A stretch of DNA of 64,000 bases. Origin: Streptomyces sp. CB01635. Its GTDB lineage: Bacteria > Actinomycetota > Actinomycetes > Streptomycetales > Streptomycetaceae. The stretch lies in NCBI RefSeq assembly GCF_002803065.1, contig NZ_NNBL01000011.1:42418-106417 (forward strand). The letters are read 5' to 3'. Positions 38,100 to 46,315 of this stretch are shown piece after piece. The notes beneath the pieces were generated by a model. The model made no database searches. It was not told the origin of the DNA and worked only from the letters and a program-made list of their open reading frames with translations. Numbering within the stretch: position 1 is the stretch's first letter; every line of letters starts with the position of its first letter. A program made the translations under genes and the position numbers.

Positions 38100-38223
38100 G
38101 GCGGCAGCTCCCTTTACTGGGTGGGGGCAGGGTGTCGTCATGGACGAGCGTAGACCGGGGCCGAGAGGGAACTTCGGGCCAATGGGCCGTCGCACTACGG
38201 TCCTTCGGCTCTATCCCCGGGTC

Positions 38224-38241
38224 TCGTGAACGGTATCACAA
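38224..38241 (-). promoter_or_regulatory. Rex operator (ROP) match upstream of the atp operon
   Basis: On the minus strand the site reads TTGTGATACCGTTCACGA, matching the Rex consensus TTGTGAA-N4-TTCACAA at 12 of 14 fixed positions. Rex is the actinobacterial NADH/NAD+ sensor that represses respiratory genes. The site is about 125 bp upstream of the atpI start, where the operon promoter is expected. Confidence 0.7.
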
Positions 38242-38258
38242 ACTATTTGATGAGGTCT

Positions 38259-38298
38259 TTACCTCTGCGGTGTGCTCACTGTCACACGTGAGAGGTAA
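38259..38298. repeat. 40-bp interrupted dyad between the WecA-like gene and atpI
   Basis: TTACCTCT and AGAGGTAA (8 bp each) enclose a second pair, GTGTG and CACAC, with 3-bp spacers on each side and an 8-base centre. It lies 63 bp past the end of the WecA-like gene and beside the Rex-type site. It may be a terminator of the upstream gene or a large operator. The alternative pairing CTCAC/GTGAG is also possible. Confidence 0.45.
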
Positions 38299-38361
38299 TC
38301 CGCGCGTCTGTGCAAAAACACGGCCAACTTGTCTGGTAATGAGGCGTTTTCGTGTCTCGCG

Positions 38362-39723
38362 TCAGCGCGACGAGTGCGCCTTGCGACGATCCAGGAAGCG
38401 CGAACGGGGGCCAATGGCCGTTGCCCCGTTGACTCCTGCCGGCATCGGCGTGCGCGAGCCCTCGCCCTCGGGTGCATCCTCGGCCGCCTCGGCCTCTTCC
38501 TGAGCCGCGTACGACGGCGACGTCTCAGGCACCTCGGCCGACGCCCGCGCGGCCCGCCTGCGCCGGTAGCGCGGCGGCACGAAGGCCTCCGCCCAGCGCG
38601 GGGCGCGCGGCGTGAAGCGCGGCAGCAGAAGCAGTACGAGACCGACGAAGCTGAGCGCGACGATCGCCAGGACGATCCACATGGACGTCGAGTGGACGGA
38701 GTAGGCGACCGCTCCGAAGGCGAACAGCGCCGACCAGAAGTACATGATCAGGACCGCGCGGCTGTGGGAGTGGCCGATCTCCAGGAGCCGGTGGTGCAGG
38801 TGACCGCGGTCGGCCGCGAACGGCGACTGGCCCTTCCAGGTGCGGCGCACGATCGCGAGGACGAGGTCCGCGAACGGGATCGCGATGATCGTCAGCGGCA
38901 TCAGCAGCGGGATGAAGACCGGGATCATCGCGTGGGTGGCGTCACGGGTGCCGCCGAAGTTCAGCTTCATCAGGCTCGGGTCGACCTGGCCGGTGATGGA
39001 GATGGCGCCGGCGGACAGGACGAGGCCGATCAGCATCGATCCGGAGTCGCCCATGAAGATCCTGGCGGGGTGCATGTTGTGCGGCAGGAAACCCAGACAC
39101 ATGCCGATCAGGATCGCCGCGAACAGTGTCGCGGGGGCGGCCGCCTCGATGCCGTAGCCGTACCAGAGGCGGTACGAGTACAGGAAGAACGCCGACGCCG
39201 CGATGCACACCATGCCGGACGCGAGCCCGTCGAGGCCGTCCACGAAGTTGACCGCGTTGATGCTGATCACGACCAGGGCGACCGTGAGGAGCGTGCCCTG
39301 CCACTGCGTCAGCGAGACCGTGCCCACACCCGGGATCGGCAGCCACAGGATCGTAAGACCCTGCATGACCATGACGCCGGCGGCGATCATCTGGCCGCCA
39401 AGCTTGATCAGGGCGTCGATCTCGAACTTGTCGTCCAGGACACCGATCAGCCAGATCAGGGCGGCTCCGGAGAGCAACGCCCGTGGCTCGTTCGACATCT
39501 CGAAGACGGGACTGAGGTTCGTCAGGTGGTCCGCGACGAGGAGACCCGCGCACAGACCGAAGAACATGGCGATCCCGCCGAGCCGGGGCGTGGGCTCCCG
39601 GTGTACGTCGCGGGCGCGGATCTCCGGCATGGCGCCGGCCACGATCGCGAACTTCCGCACCGGGCCGGTCAGCAGGTATGTCACCGCGGCCGTGATGCAG
39701 AGCGTCAGCAGGTATTCACGCAC
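38362..39723 (-). CDS. MraY-family glycosyl-1-phosphate transferase (WecA/TagO-like)
   Basis: A 453-residue membrane enzyme with about eleven helices. It transfers a sugar-1-phosphate (probably GlcNAc) to undecaprenyl phosphate to start a wall polymer. Motifs are HREPTPRLGGIAMFFG, the metal-binding pair LIGVLDDKFEID, NAVNFVDGLDGLASG and IFMGDSGSM, plus the C-terminal substrate loop HLHHRLLEIGHSHSRAV. The His-rich loop favours the WecA/TagO branch over MraY proper. The last 75 residues form a charged cytoplasmic tail. The GTG (VREYLLTL) was chosen for its GGGGAAG site. It lies between glyA and the atp operon. Confidence 0.9.
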   Translation of the reverse strand: MREYLLTLCITAAVTYLLTGPVRKFAIVAGAMPEIRARDVHREPTPRLGGIAMFFGLCAGLLVADHLTNLSPVFEMSNEPRALLSGAALIWLIGVLDDKFEIDALIKLGGQMIAAGVMVMQGLTILWLPIPGVGTVSLTQWQGTLLTVALVVISINAVNFVDGLDGLASGMVCIAASAFFLYSYRLWYGYGIEAAAPATLFAAILIGMCLGFLPHNMHPARIFMGDSGSMLIGLVLSAGAISITGQVDPSLMKLNFGGTRDATHAMIPVFIPLLMPLTIIAIPFADLVLAIVRRTWKGQSPFAADRGHLHHRLLEIGHSHSRAVLIMYFWSALFAFGAVAYSVHSTSMWIVLAIVALSFVGLVLLLLPRFTPRAPRWAEAFVPPRYRRRRAARASAEVPETSPSYAAQEEAEAAEDAPEGEGSRTPMPAGVNGATAIGPRSRFLDRRKAHSSR

Positions 39724-39852
39724 GGGCTTCCCCACAGATATCGCTGGCCATCTCAGCCCCACACCCTAGCTTCGCGCGCATGTGGTGAAGGACTGCCGGG
39801 TAGCGACGATGGTTGCACGAGTGACGGACCACCCTGGCCCGCCTACCCCTGT

Positions 39853-41121
39853 CTAGGCCGGATACGGCGGAAATCTTCCGGTGAGATCGCGCACTTCCGC
39901 GCGCGCTGTACGCGGATCGACCTCATCTCGCAGCACCCCCGAGAAGAGCACCGCGATGCGCGCCATCTCCGGTTCGCCCATGCCCTGGGTGGTGACGGCG
40001 GCGGTGCCGAGGCGCAGGCCGCGCCCGTCCCCGAAGGGCAGCGCGCAGGTGTCGAGGACCATGCCGGCCGAGGCGAGCCGGCCCCGGGCGGTCGGGCCGT
40101 CGACGCCCAGAGAGGTGGGGTCGGCGGTCAGCAGATGGGTGTCCGTGCCGCCGGTGGTGATCGCGAGGCCCTCGGCGTCCAGCGCGGCCGCGAGAACCCT
40201 CGCGTTGGCGACGACCTGACGGGCGTACGCGGCGAAGGCCGGGGTCGCCGCCTCGCCGAACGCGACGGCCTTGGCGGCGATCGTGTGCATCTGGGCACCG
40301 CCCTGCGTGAAGGGGAAGACGGCCCGGTCGATCCGCGCGGCGAGCTCGGCCCCGCACAGGACCATGCCGCCGCGGGGGCCGCGCAGGACCTTGTGCGTGG
40401 TGGCGCAGACGACATCGGCGTACGGCACCGGGTTCGGCGCCGCTCCCCCGGCGACCAGGCCGATGGGGTGCGCGGCGTCGGCGATGAGGTAGGCGCCCAC
40501 GTCGTCGGCGATGTCGCGGAAGGCCGCGTAGTCGATGTGCCGCGGATAGGCGATGGATCCGCAGACGATCGCCTTGGGACGGTGGGCGCGGGCCAGCGCG
40601 CGGACCTGGTCGTGGTCGATGAGGCCGGACTCGGGGTCGACTCCGTAGGGCACGAAGTCGAACCAGCGGCCCGAGAAGTTCGCGGGCGACCCATGGGTGA
40701 GGTGGCCGCCGTACGAGAGCCCCATCGCGAGGACGGTGTCGCCGGGGCGCAGCAGGGCGGCGTACGCGGCGAGGACCGCGGAGGAGCCGGAGTGGGGCTG
40801 CACATTGGCGTGCTCGGCCCCGAAGAGCGCTCTGGCCCGGTCGACGGCGATGCGCTCCGCCATGTCGACGAGCTCGCAGCCGCCGTGGTGGCGGGCGCCG
40901 GGGTAGCCCTCGGCGTACTTGTTGGCGAGCGGGGAGCCGAGGGCCGCAAGGACGGCCGGCGACGTGAAGTTCTCGGCTGCGATCAGCTGGAGCGACGTGG
41001 CCTGCCGGGCCGCCTCGCCTAGCATGATCTCGGCGATCTCCGGGTCCTGCAGACGCAGCACGTCGAAGCCGGCGTGCGCGTACGTCGCACCGGCGGGGGC
41101 TTGTTCAGTGGTGACCGGCAT
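39853..41121 (-). CDS. glyA: Serine hydroxymethyltransferase
   Basis: A 422-residue PLP enzyme that interconverts serine and glycine and loads tetrahydrofolate with one-carbon units. The PLP-Lys motif is VVCATTHKVLRGPRGG. LIAAENFTSPAVLAALGSPLANKYAEGYPG is the family N-terminal signature, and HIDYAAFRDIADDVGAYLIADAAH carries the cofactor Asp. The start MPVTTEQ is preferred to an upstream in-frame codon that adds 13 atypical residues. It may be one of two copies in the genome. The phosphatase-like gene lies 112 bp upstream. Confidence 0.92.
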   Translation of the reverse strand: MPVTTEQAPAGATYAHAGFDVLRLQDPEIAEIMLGEAARQATSLQLIAAENFTSPAVLAALGSPLANKYAEGYPGARHHGGCELVDMAERIAVDRARALFGAEHANVQPHSGSSAVLAAYAALLRPGDTVLAMGLSYGGHLTHGSPANFSGRWFDFVPYGVDPESGLIDHDQVRALARAHRPKAIVCGSIAYPRHIDYAAFRDIADDVGAYLIADAAHPIGLVAGGAAPNPVPYADVVCATTHKVLRGPRGGMVLCGAELAARIDRAVFPFTQGGAQMHTIAAKAVAFGEAATPAFAAYARQVVANARVLAAALDAEGLAITTGGTDTHLLTADPTSLGVDGPTARGRLASAGMVLDTCALPFGDGRGLRLGTAAVTTQGMGEPEMARIAVLFSGVLRDEVDPRTARAEVRDLTGRFPPYPA

Positions 41122-41233
41122 CTTGGGCTCCGGACCTCGCGGGGGTGACCTCAAATCCAATGTAGGCCCGCAATGCCCGCGCCGCCCGGAACTCAGGTAC
41201 GAGCGGGTACTCCGGCAGTCGCTGTCACTGAGT

Positions 41234-41875
41234 TCATTTGCACGCCGGAACGCCCGTCAGCGCCGTCACCACGGGCTCCAGCGCTTCGCTGATCTCCTCG
41301 CCGACCGAGCGGAAGAAGGGCAGAGGTGCGCCGTACGGGTCGTAGACCTCGTCGGCCTCGGCGTTCGGGGCGAGAAGCCACCCGCGTAGAGCCGCCGCGG
41401 CGCGCACCAGGGCGCGTGCGCGCTCCACCACGCCGCCGTCCAGCGGATCGGGCAGCGTGGCCGGATCGATCGCCTGGACGAGGCGTGTGAACTCCTTCAG
41501 CGTGAAGGTGCGCAGGCCCGCGCTGTGGCCCATGGAGATGACCTGGGCGCGGTGGTCGCGGGTGGCCGTGAGGACCAGGTCCGCGCGGATCACGTGGTCG
41601 TCGAGGAGCTCGCGGCCCACGAAGCCGGAGGCGTCCGCCCCGAAGTCAGCGAGGACCGTCTCGGCGTTGGCCTCCATGGGCGCGCCCTCGTGGCCCCAGG
41701 TGCCCGCGCTCTCGACGATCAGACCGCGTACGAGGGGGTCGCCGAGCCGGTCCACCAGGGCATGCCGGGTCAGCCGCTCGGTGATCGGCGAGCGGCACAC
41801 GTTGCCGGTGCTGACATGGAGGATGCGGAAGGAGTCCCCGTTGCCTATGCCACGCCCCGTCTCAGGGGCTGTCAA
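41234..41875 (-). CDS. Low-molecular-weight phosphatase-fold protein lacking the nucleophilic Cys
   Basis: A 213-residue protein of the low-molecular-weight protein tyrosine phosphatase family. The P-loop should read C-x5-R-S, with the first Cys as nucleophile. Here it is V21-S22-T-G-N-V-C27-R28-S29-P, so Ser (codon AGC) replaces that Cys, while the second Cys, Arg28 and the late acid motif YDPYG remain. The substitution should abolish normal phosphatase chemistry. It may be a phosphate or phosphotyrosine binder. The TTG start overlaps the stop of the upstream Sua5-like gene (TTGA), so the two are translationally coupled. The C-terminus is 40-50 residues longer than the minimal fold. Confidence 0.85.
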   Translation of the reverse strand: MTAPETGRGIGNGDSFRILHVSTGNVCRSPITERLTRHALVDRLGDPLVRGLIVESAGTWGHEGAPMEANAETVLADFGADASGFVGRELLDDHVIRADLVLTATRDHRAQVISMGHSAGLRTFTLKEFTRLVQAIDPATLPDPLDGGVVERARALVRAAAALRGWLLAPNAEADEVYDPYGAPLPFFRSVGEEISEALEPVVTALTGVPACK

Positions 41876-42519
41876 TTCGCCACCTCGAGGTCGGGTACGA
41901 CCTTGCGCAGCTCGTCCGCGGTCAGGGCACCCGCGCGCAGGAGCACCGGAACCTTCCCGGTCACGTCGACGATCGAGGACGGGACGATGCCGGGCGTGGG
42001 GCCGCCGTCGAGGTAGACGGAGACGGAGTCGCCGAGCATGTCCTGCGCGGCGTCGCAGTCCTCGGGGGCGGGGTGCCCGGTGAGGTTCGCGGAGGACACG
42101 GCCATGGGGCCGACCTCGGTGAGCAGCTCGATCGCGACCGGGTGCAGGGGCATGCGCACGGCGACGGTGCCACGGGTGTCGCCGAGGTCCCACGCCAGGG
42201 ACGGCTGGTGCTTGGCGACGAGCGTGAGGGCGCCCGGCCAGAACGCGTCGACGAGTTCCCACGCCATCTCGGAGAAGTCCGTGACGAGGCCGTGCAGCGT
42301 GTTCGGGGAGCCGATGAGGACCGGGGTCGGCATGTTGCGGCCGCGCCCCTTGGCGTCCAGGAGGTCGGCGACCGCCTCGGAGGTGAAGGCGTCGGCGCCG
42401 ATGCCGTACACGGTGTCGGTGGGCAGCACGACCAGCTCACCGCGGCGGACGGCGGACGCGGCTTCACGCAGACCGGTCGTACGGTCCGACGCGTCGTTGG
42501 TGTCGTATCGCCGAGCCAT
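41872..42519 (-). CDS. L-threonylcarbamoyladenylate synthase (Sua5/YrdC/YciO family)
   Basis: A 215-residue enzyme making threonylcarbamoyl-AMP, the donor for the t6A modification of tRNAs reading ANN codons. Visible signatures are GELVVLPTDTVYGIGADAFTSEAV, RMPLHPVAIELL and GPMAVSSANLTGHPAP. It has the YrdC domain only, with no Sua5 C-terminal domain. GAGGAGG precedes the ATG. It sits between prmC and the phosphatase-like gene, a translation-related neighbourhood. Confidence 0.92.
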   Translation of the reverse strand: MARRYDTNDASDRTTGLREAASAVRRGELVVLPTDTVYGIGADAFTSEAVADLLDAKGRGRNMPTPVLIGSPNTLHGLVTDFSEMAWELVDAFWPGALTLVAKHQPSLAWDLGDTRGTVAVRMPLHPVAIELLTEVGPMAVSSANLTGHPAPEDCDAAQDMLGDSVSVYLDGGPTPGIVPSSIVDVTGKVPVLLRAGALTADELRKVVPDLEVAN

Positions 42520-42558
42520 TTAGCGGGCCTCCTCGTACACGAAGTACACGTAGTCCAT
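42520..42558 (-). CDS. Candidate 12-residue leader ORF before the Sua5-like gene
   Basis: ATG to TAA encodes MDYVYFVYEEAR. The stop codon directly abuts the ATG of the Sua5/YrdC gene, and the GAGGAGG ribosome site of that gene lies inside it. Translation of the mini-ORF would therefore influence access to the site. It is rich in Tyr/Phe/Val. No own ribosome site is obvious and it may be chance. Confidence 0.3.
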   Translation of the reverse strand: MDYVYFVYEEAR

Positions 42559-42638
42559 GCGAGAGATGCGGGAAGTGCTGGTGCTGCCGGGACTGCTGAT
42601 GCCGCCGGGACTGCTGGTGCTGCGCTGATTCTGTCGCG

Positions 42639-43520
42639 TCACGGCATCGCCTTGCGGGCGGTCGCGAAGCGCGGGCGGTTGTTCAGGTCGGGGTGGTCGG
42701 CGGCGTCGGCCCAGCCCCGTTCCTCGGTGAAGATCCACGGGACCTGGCCGCCCTGGGTGTCGGCGTGCTCGACGACGACGACGCCTCCGGGCCGCAGCAG
42801 GCGGTGCGCGGTGCGCTCGATGCCGCGGATCAGGTGGAGCCCGTCCTCGCCTGAGAACAGAGCGAGTTCGGGGTCGTGGTCGCGGGCCTCGGGGGCGACG
42901 TACTCCCACTCGGTGAGCGGGATGTACGGCGGGTTGGAGACCACCAGGTCGACCTGGCCGTCGAGCTCCGGGAAAGCCTCCAGGGCGTCTCCCTGGCGCA
43001 GGTCGACCCTGGATCCCTCGACGTTCTTGCGCGTCCAGCGCAGGGCGTCCTCGGACAGCTCCACGGCGTGCACACGGGAGCGCGGGACCTCCTGCGCGAG
43101 GGCGAGCGCGATGGCGCCCGAGCCCGTGCACAGGTCGACGATGAGCGGCTCGACGACATCCATGGCCCGTACGGCGTCTATGGCCCAGCCGACCACGGAC
43201 TCCGTCTCGGGCCGCGGCACGAACACGCCCGGCCCCACCTGGAGTTCGAGGTAGCGGAAGTAGGCGCGCCCGGTGATGTGCTGGAGCGGCTCGCGGGCCT
43301 CGCGGCGCGCGGTGACCTCCCAGTAACGGGCGTCGAAGTCCGCGTCCTTGACGAGATGCAGCTCGCCCCGCTTCACGCCGTGCACGAAGGCGGCGAGCTC
43401 CTCCGCGTCGTTGCGCGGCGAGGGCACGCCCGCGTCGGCGAGGCGCTGGGTGGCCTGGGCGACTTCCGCGAGCAGCACGCTGCGGGGGTTTGGGGGTCGC
43501 CCCCCAAGATGTTGCTGCAC
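42639..43520 (-). CDS. prmC: Release factor glutamine methyltransferase PrmC
   Basis: A 293-residue enzyme that N5-methylates the Gln of the GGQ motif of release factors. The catalytic NPPY motif (VVSNPPYIPLTEWE), the SAM-binding IVDLCTGSGAIALALA and an N-terminal helical domain (NDAEELAAFVHGVKRGEL) are all seen. GGAGGA lies six bases before the GTG at 43520. The first 14 residues (MQQHLGGRPPNPRS) are encoded by a GC-rich palindromic repeat and are not family-like; the conserved part begins at VLLAEVAQATQRL. A GTG at 43478 without ribosome site is the alternative start. prfA, encoding its substrate, lies 39 bp upstream. Confidence 0.93.
   Translation of the reverse strand: MQQHLGGRPPNPRSVLLAEVAQATQRLADAGVPSPRNDAEELAAFVHGVKRGELHLVKDADFDARYWEVTARREAREPLQHITGRAYFRYLELQVGPGVFVPRPETESVVGWAIDAVRAMDVVEPLIVDLCTGSGAIALALAQEVPRSRVHAVELSEDALRWTRKNVEGSRVDLRQGDALEAFPELDGQVDLVVSNPPYIPLTEWEYVAPEARDHDPELALFSGEDGLHLIRGIERTAHRLLRPGGVVVVEHADTQGGQVPWIFTEERGWADAADHPDLNNRPRFATARKAMP
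43484..43508. repeat. GC-rich palindromic interspersed element, copy 2, inside the prmC 5' end
   Basis: On the plus strand GGGGGTTTGGGGGTCGC is followed by CCCCCAAG, so TTGGGGG and CCCCCAA form a hairpin. The layout resembles the element at 34801-34829. It falls between the ribosome site of prmC and the first family-conserved codon, so it is translated if the supported GTG is used. Confidence 0.5.
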
Positions 43521-43559
43521 GCTGGTCCTCCGGGGCTGAGCTGGTCTTTTGGGCGTGGC

Positions 43560-44636
43560 TTAGGCGGCGGCGAGCTTGGCGGCCGAGTCGGCGTCGACGC
43601 AGGCCTGGATCACCGGGTCGAGCTCACCGTCGAGCACCTGGTCCAAGTTGTACGCCTTGAAACCGACGCGGTGGTCCGAGATGCGGTTCTCCGGGAAGTT
43701 GTATGTACGGATCTTCTCGGAGCGGTCGACGGTACGGACCTGGCTGCGGCGCGCGTCCGCGGCCTCGGCCTCGGCCTTCTCCACTGCTGCTGCGAGAAGC
43801 CTGGAGCGCAGGATACGCATCGCCTGCTCCTTGTTCTGGAGCTGGCTCTTCTCGTTCTGGCAGGAGGCGACCACTCCGGTGGGCAGGTGCGTGATGCGCA
43901 CCGCGGAGTCCGTCGTGTTGACGGACTGGCCGCCGGGGCCCGACGAGCGGTAGACATCGATGCGGAGGTCGTTCGCGTGGATCTCGACGTCGACGTCCTC
44001 GGCCTCGGGCGTCACGAGGACGCCGGCCGCGGAGGTGTGGATGCGGCCCTGCGACTCGGTCGACGGCACACGCTGCACGCGGTGCACGCCGCCCTCGTAC
44101 TTCAGGCGGGCCCAGACGCCCTGGCCGGGCTCGGTCGCGCCGTTGCCGCCCTTGGTCTTCACGGCGACCTGGACATCCTTGTAGCCGCCCAGTTCGGACT
44201 CGGTGGCGTCGATGATCTCGGTCTTCCAGCCGACGCGCTCCGCGTACCGCAGGTACATGCGCAGCAGGTCGCCGGCGAAGAGGGCCGACTCGTCGCCGCC
44301 CGCGCCCGCCTTGACCTCGAGGATGACGTCCTTGTCGTCGTTGGGGTCCCGGGGGACCAGCAGGAGCCGCAGCTTCTCGGTGATCTCCGCGCGCTGCTTC
44401 TCGAGGTCCTTCACCTCGGCGGCGAAGTCCGGGTCGTCCGCGGCGAGTTCGCGCGCGGTCTCGATGTCGTCACCGGTCTGCTTCCAGGAGCGGTAGGTGG
44501 CGACGATCGGGGTCAGCTCGGCGTAGCGCTTGTTGAGCTTGCGCGCGTTCGCCTGGTCGGCGTGGACCGAGGGGTCCGCGAGCTTCTTCTCGAGATCGGC
44601 GTGCTCACCGATGAGGTCCTCGACGGCCTCGAACAT
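43560..44636 (-). CDS. prfA: Peptide chain release factor 1
   Basis: A 358-residue factor recognising UAG and UAA. The catalytic GGQ is in SSGPGGQSVNTTDSAVRITHLPTG. The codon-recognition region and N-terminal helices (MFEAVEDLIGEHADLEKKL) are normal, and length matches the family. The ATG is the conserved start; an upstream in-frame codon adds 26 non-conserved residues. It is followed by prmC, its modifying enzyme, and preceded by rpmE with a terminator hairpin between. Confidence 0.96.
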   Translation of the reverse strand: MFEAVEDLIGEHADLEKKLADPSVHADQANARKLNKRYAELTPIVATYRSWKQTGDDIETARELAADDPDFAAEVKDLEKQRAEITEKLRLLLVPRDPNDDKDVILEVKAGAGGDESALFAGDLLRMYLRYAERVGWKTEIIDATESELGGYKDVQVAVKTKGGNGATEPGQGVWARLKYEGGVHRVQRVPSTESQGRIHTSAAGVLVTPEAEDVDVEIHANDLRIDVYRSSGPGGQSVNTTDSAVRITHLPTGVVASCQNEKSQLQNKEQAMRILRSRLLAAAVEKAEAEAADARRSQVRTVDRSEKIRTYNFPENRISDHRVGFKAYNLDQVLDGELDPVIQACVDADSAAKLAAA

Positions 44637-44710
44637 CTCCGGCTCCTGAAGTGAGGTACAGCGAAAGGGAACGGCCACCGGCCGGCCAGGGAAGACCCCC
44701 GGGTCCCCGG

Positions 44711-44768
44711 CCAACCAAAAACAAGCACGCCGGTCCCGGCCCGCCCCGAAGGGCGGCCGTGGACCGGC
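44711..44768 (-). terminator. Intrinsic terminator after rpmE
   Basis: GCCGGTCC (44729-44736) pairs with GGACCGGC (44761-44768), with an inner CCGCCC/GGGCGG stem. On the minus strand the hairpin is followed by GTGCTTGTTTTTGG. It lies 13 bp after the rpmE stop. Confidence 0.85.
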
Positions 44769-44780
44769 GCAAGTGGCTCG

Positions 44781-45002
44781 CTACTTGTTGGCGGCAGCAG
44801 CCTTGCCGAAGCGGGCCTCGAAGCGGGCCACGCGGCCACCGGTGTCGAGGATCTTCTGCTTGCCCGTGTAGAACGGGTGGCACTCCGAGCAGACCTCGGC
44901 ACGGACGGTGCCGGACGAGATGGTGCTACGGGTGGTGAACGACGCGCCACAGGTGCAGCTGACCTGCGTCTCGACGTACTCGGGGTGGATGTCGCGCTTC
45001 AA
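44781..45002 (-). CDS. rpmE: 50S ribosomal protein L31 (zinc-binding type)
   Basis: A 73-residue ribosomal protein starting MKRDIHPEYVETQVSCTCGASF. The pairs CTCG and CSEC supply four Cys for zinc, making it the C+ form. C+ forms are replaced by zinc-free paralogues under Zur control during zinc starvation. It is a single-gene unit between the LCP gene and prfA. No Zur box is obvious upstream. Confidence 0.96.
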   Translation of the reverse strand: MKRDIHPEYVETQVSCTCGASFTTRSTISSGTVRAEVCSECHPFYTGKQKILDTGGRVARFEARFGKAAAANK

Positions 45003-45137
45003 GGTGTCTCCTATGATCTCGGAGGGCTCCGGGTCGCTTCCGCGGATTGCGGGGGCGTGAACCGGGGCCGACGTACCAGTCTGCCAGGACTGGCCGTATC
45101 CCCCAAAACCGGGGTCGGGGCGGAACTATTCCCGAAG

Positions 45138-45182
45138 GGTCACCGGCACGTGGTGACCGGTGGCCGATGACGGCCGGTGACC
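45138..45182 (-). terminator. Possible terminator after the LCP gene
   Basis: GGTCACCGGC (45138-45147) and GCCGGTGACC (45173-45182) are complementary, with further CCGGT/ACCGG pairs in the 25-base centre. It begins 2 bp after the stop of the LCP gene. There is no T-run. Confidence 0.4.
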
Positions 45183-45184
45183 GG

Positions 45185-46315
45185 CTAGTGGCTGGTGACG
45201 ACGGAGCCCGCGGAGCCCTTGTCACCGGCGGAGTTCTTGATCGCGGAGGCCGGAACGGGCTGGTCCGCCTTGACCGCCGCCCATACCCTCGCACCCGCCT
45301 TCTCCAGCGGGAGTACGCGGTTCGGATCGGCGGGGTCGTACTGGACGGGGAGCGTCACCATCTTCATGTCGCCGGCGCCGATGCCCTTGAGGCCGCCCGC
45401 GAAGCCCGCCAGTTCCTTGACCGAGTTGAGCTCGGAGTCGGTGGTGACGGCGCTGGTGGCGGTGTCCGCGAGGTCGTAGAGCTTCTTGGGGCTGGTGAAG
45501 ACGCCGACGTCCTTGATCTGGTTGATCAGCGCCTTCATGAAGGCCTGCTGGAGCTGTATTCGGCCCAGGTCGCTGCCGTCGCCGACGGCGTGCCGGGTAC
45601 GGACGAGGCCGAGCGCCTGCTCGCCGGTGAGGGTGTGCGTGCCGGCCGCCAGGTGCAGATGGCTCTTGTCGTCGTTGATGGCCTGCTGGGTGGTGATGTC
45701 GACGCCGCCGAGGGTGTTGATGAGCTTCTTGAAGCCCGAGAAGTCGACCTCGACGTAGTGGTCCATGCGGATACCGGACATCTTCTCGACCGTCTTGACG
45801 GCGCAGGCCGGGCCGCCGACCTCGTACGCCGTGTTGAACATCTGCTGGCTGCCGCCCGCGACCGTGTTCCCGGCGCTGTCGGTGCAGGTCGGCCGTGTCA
45901 CGAGGGTGTCGCGCGGTATGGAGACCACGCTGGCCTTCTTGTGGCCCTTGTACACGTGGACGACCATCGCGGTGTCGGAGCGGGCGCCGCCGCCGTCCTC
46001 GCCGTACTTGGCGTTCGCGCCGGAGCGCGAGTCCGAGCCGAGGACCAGTATGTCCATCGAGCCGTTGTCGACGTTCGTGGGGCGGTCGGTGCCGAGCGCG
46101 GCGTTGATGTCGACGCCCTTGATGTTCCCGTTGAGCTTGAAGTACAGGAAGCCGGCGCCCGCGCCGGCCACGACGACGAGTCCCGCCGCGGTGCAGGCCG
46201 TGATGACGAGGGCCTTGCTGCGCTTGGCTCGCGGCTTGCGCCGTCGGCCGCCACCTCCGCCGCCGCGGGTGGGGCGGCTCGGATCGGTGGTCGCGGGGCT
46301 GCTCTCGTCAGACAT
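45185..46315 (-). CDS. LytR-CpsA-Psr (LCP) family cell-wall ligase
   Basis: A 376-residue protein with a basic, Gly-rich cytoplasmic N-terminus and one signal-anchor helix (ALVITACTAAGLVVVAGAG). The extracellular LCP domain shows DILVLGSDSRSG, SDTAMVVHVYKGHKKASVVSIPRDTLV and LVRTRHAVGDGSDLGRIQLQQAFMKAL, with the Arg/Asp residues that bind polyprenyl pyrophosphate. LCP proteins attach teichoic acid-like or capsular glycopolymers to peptidoglycan. GGAG lies four bases before the ATG. The WecA/TagO-like initiator at 38362 could act in the same pathway. Confidence 0.92.
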   Translation of the reverse strand: MSDESSPATTDPSRPTRGGGGGGRRRKPRAKRSKALVITACTAAGLVVVAGAGAGFLYFKLNGNIKGVDINAALGTDRPTNVDNGSMDILVLGSDSRSGANAKYGEDGGGARSDTAMVVHVYKGHKKASVVSIPRDTLVTRPTCTDSAGNTVAGGSQQMFNTAYEVGGPACAVKTVEKMSGIRMDHYVEVDFSGFKKLINTLGGVDITTQQAINDDKSHLHLAAGTHTLTGEQALGLVRTRHAVGDGSDLGRIQLQQAFMKALINQIKDVGVFTSPKKLYDLADTATSAVTTDSELNSVKELAGFAGGLKGIGAGDMKMVTLPVQYDPADPNRVLPLEKAGARVWAAVKADQPVPASAIKNSAGDKGSAGSVVTSH

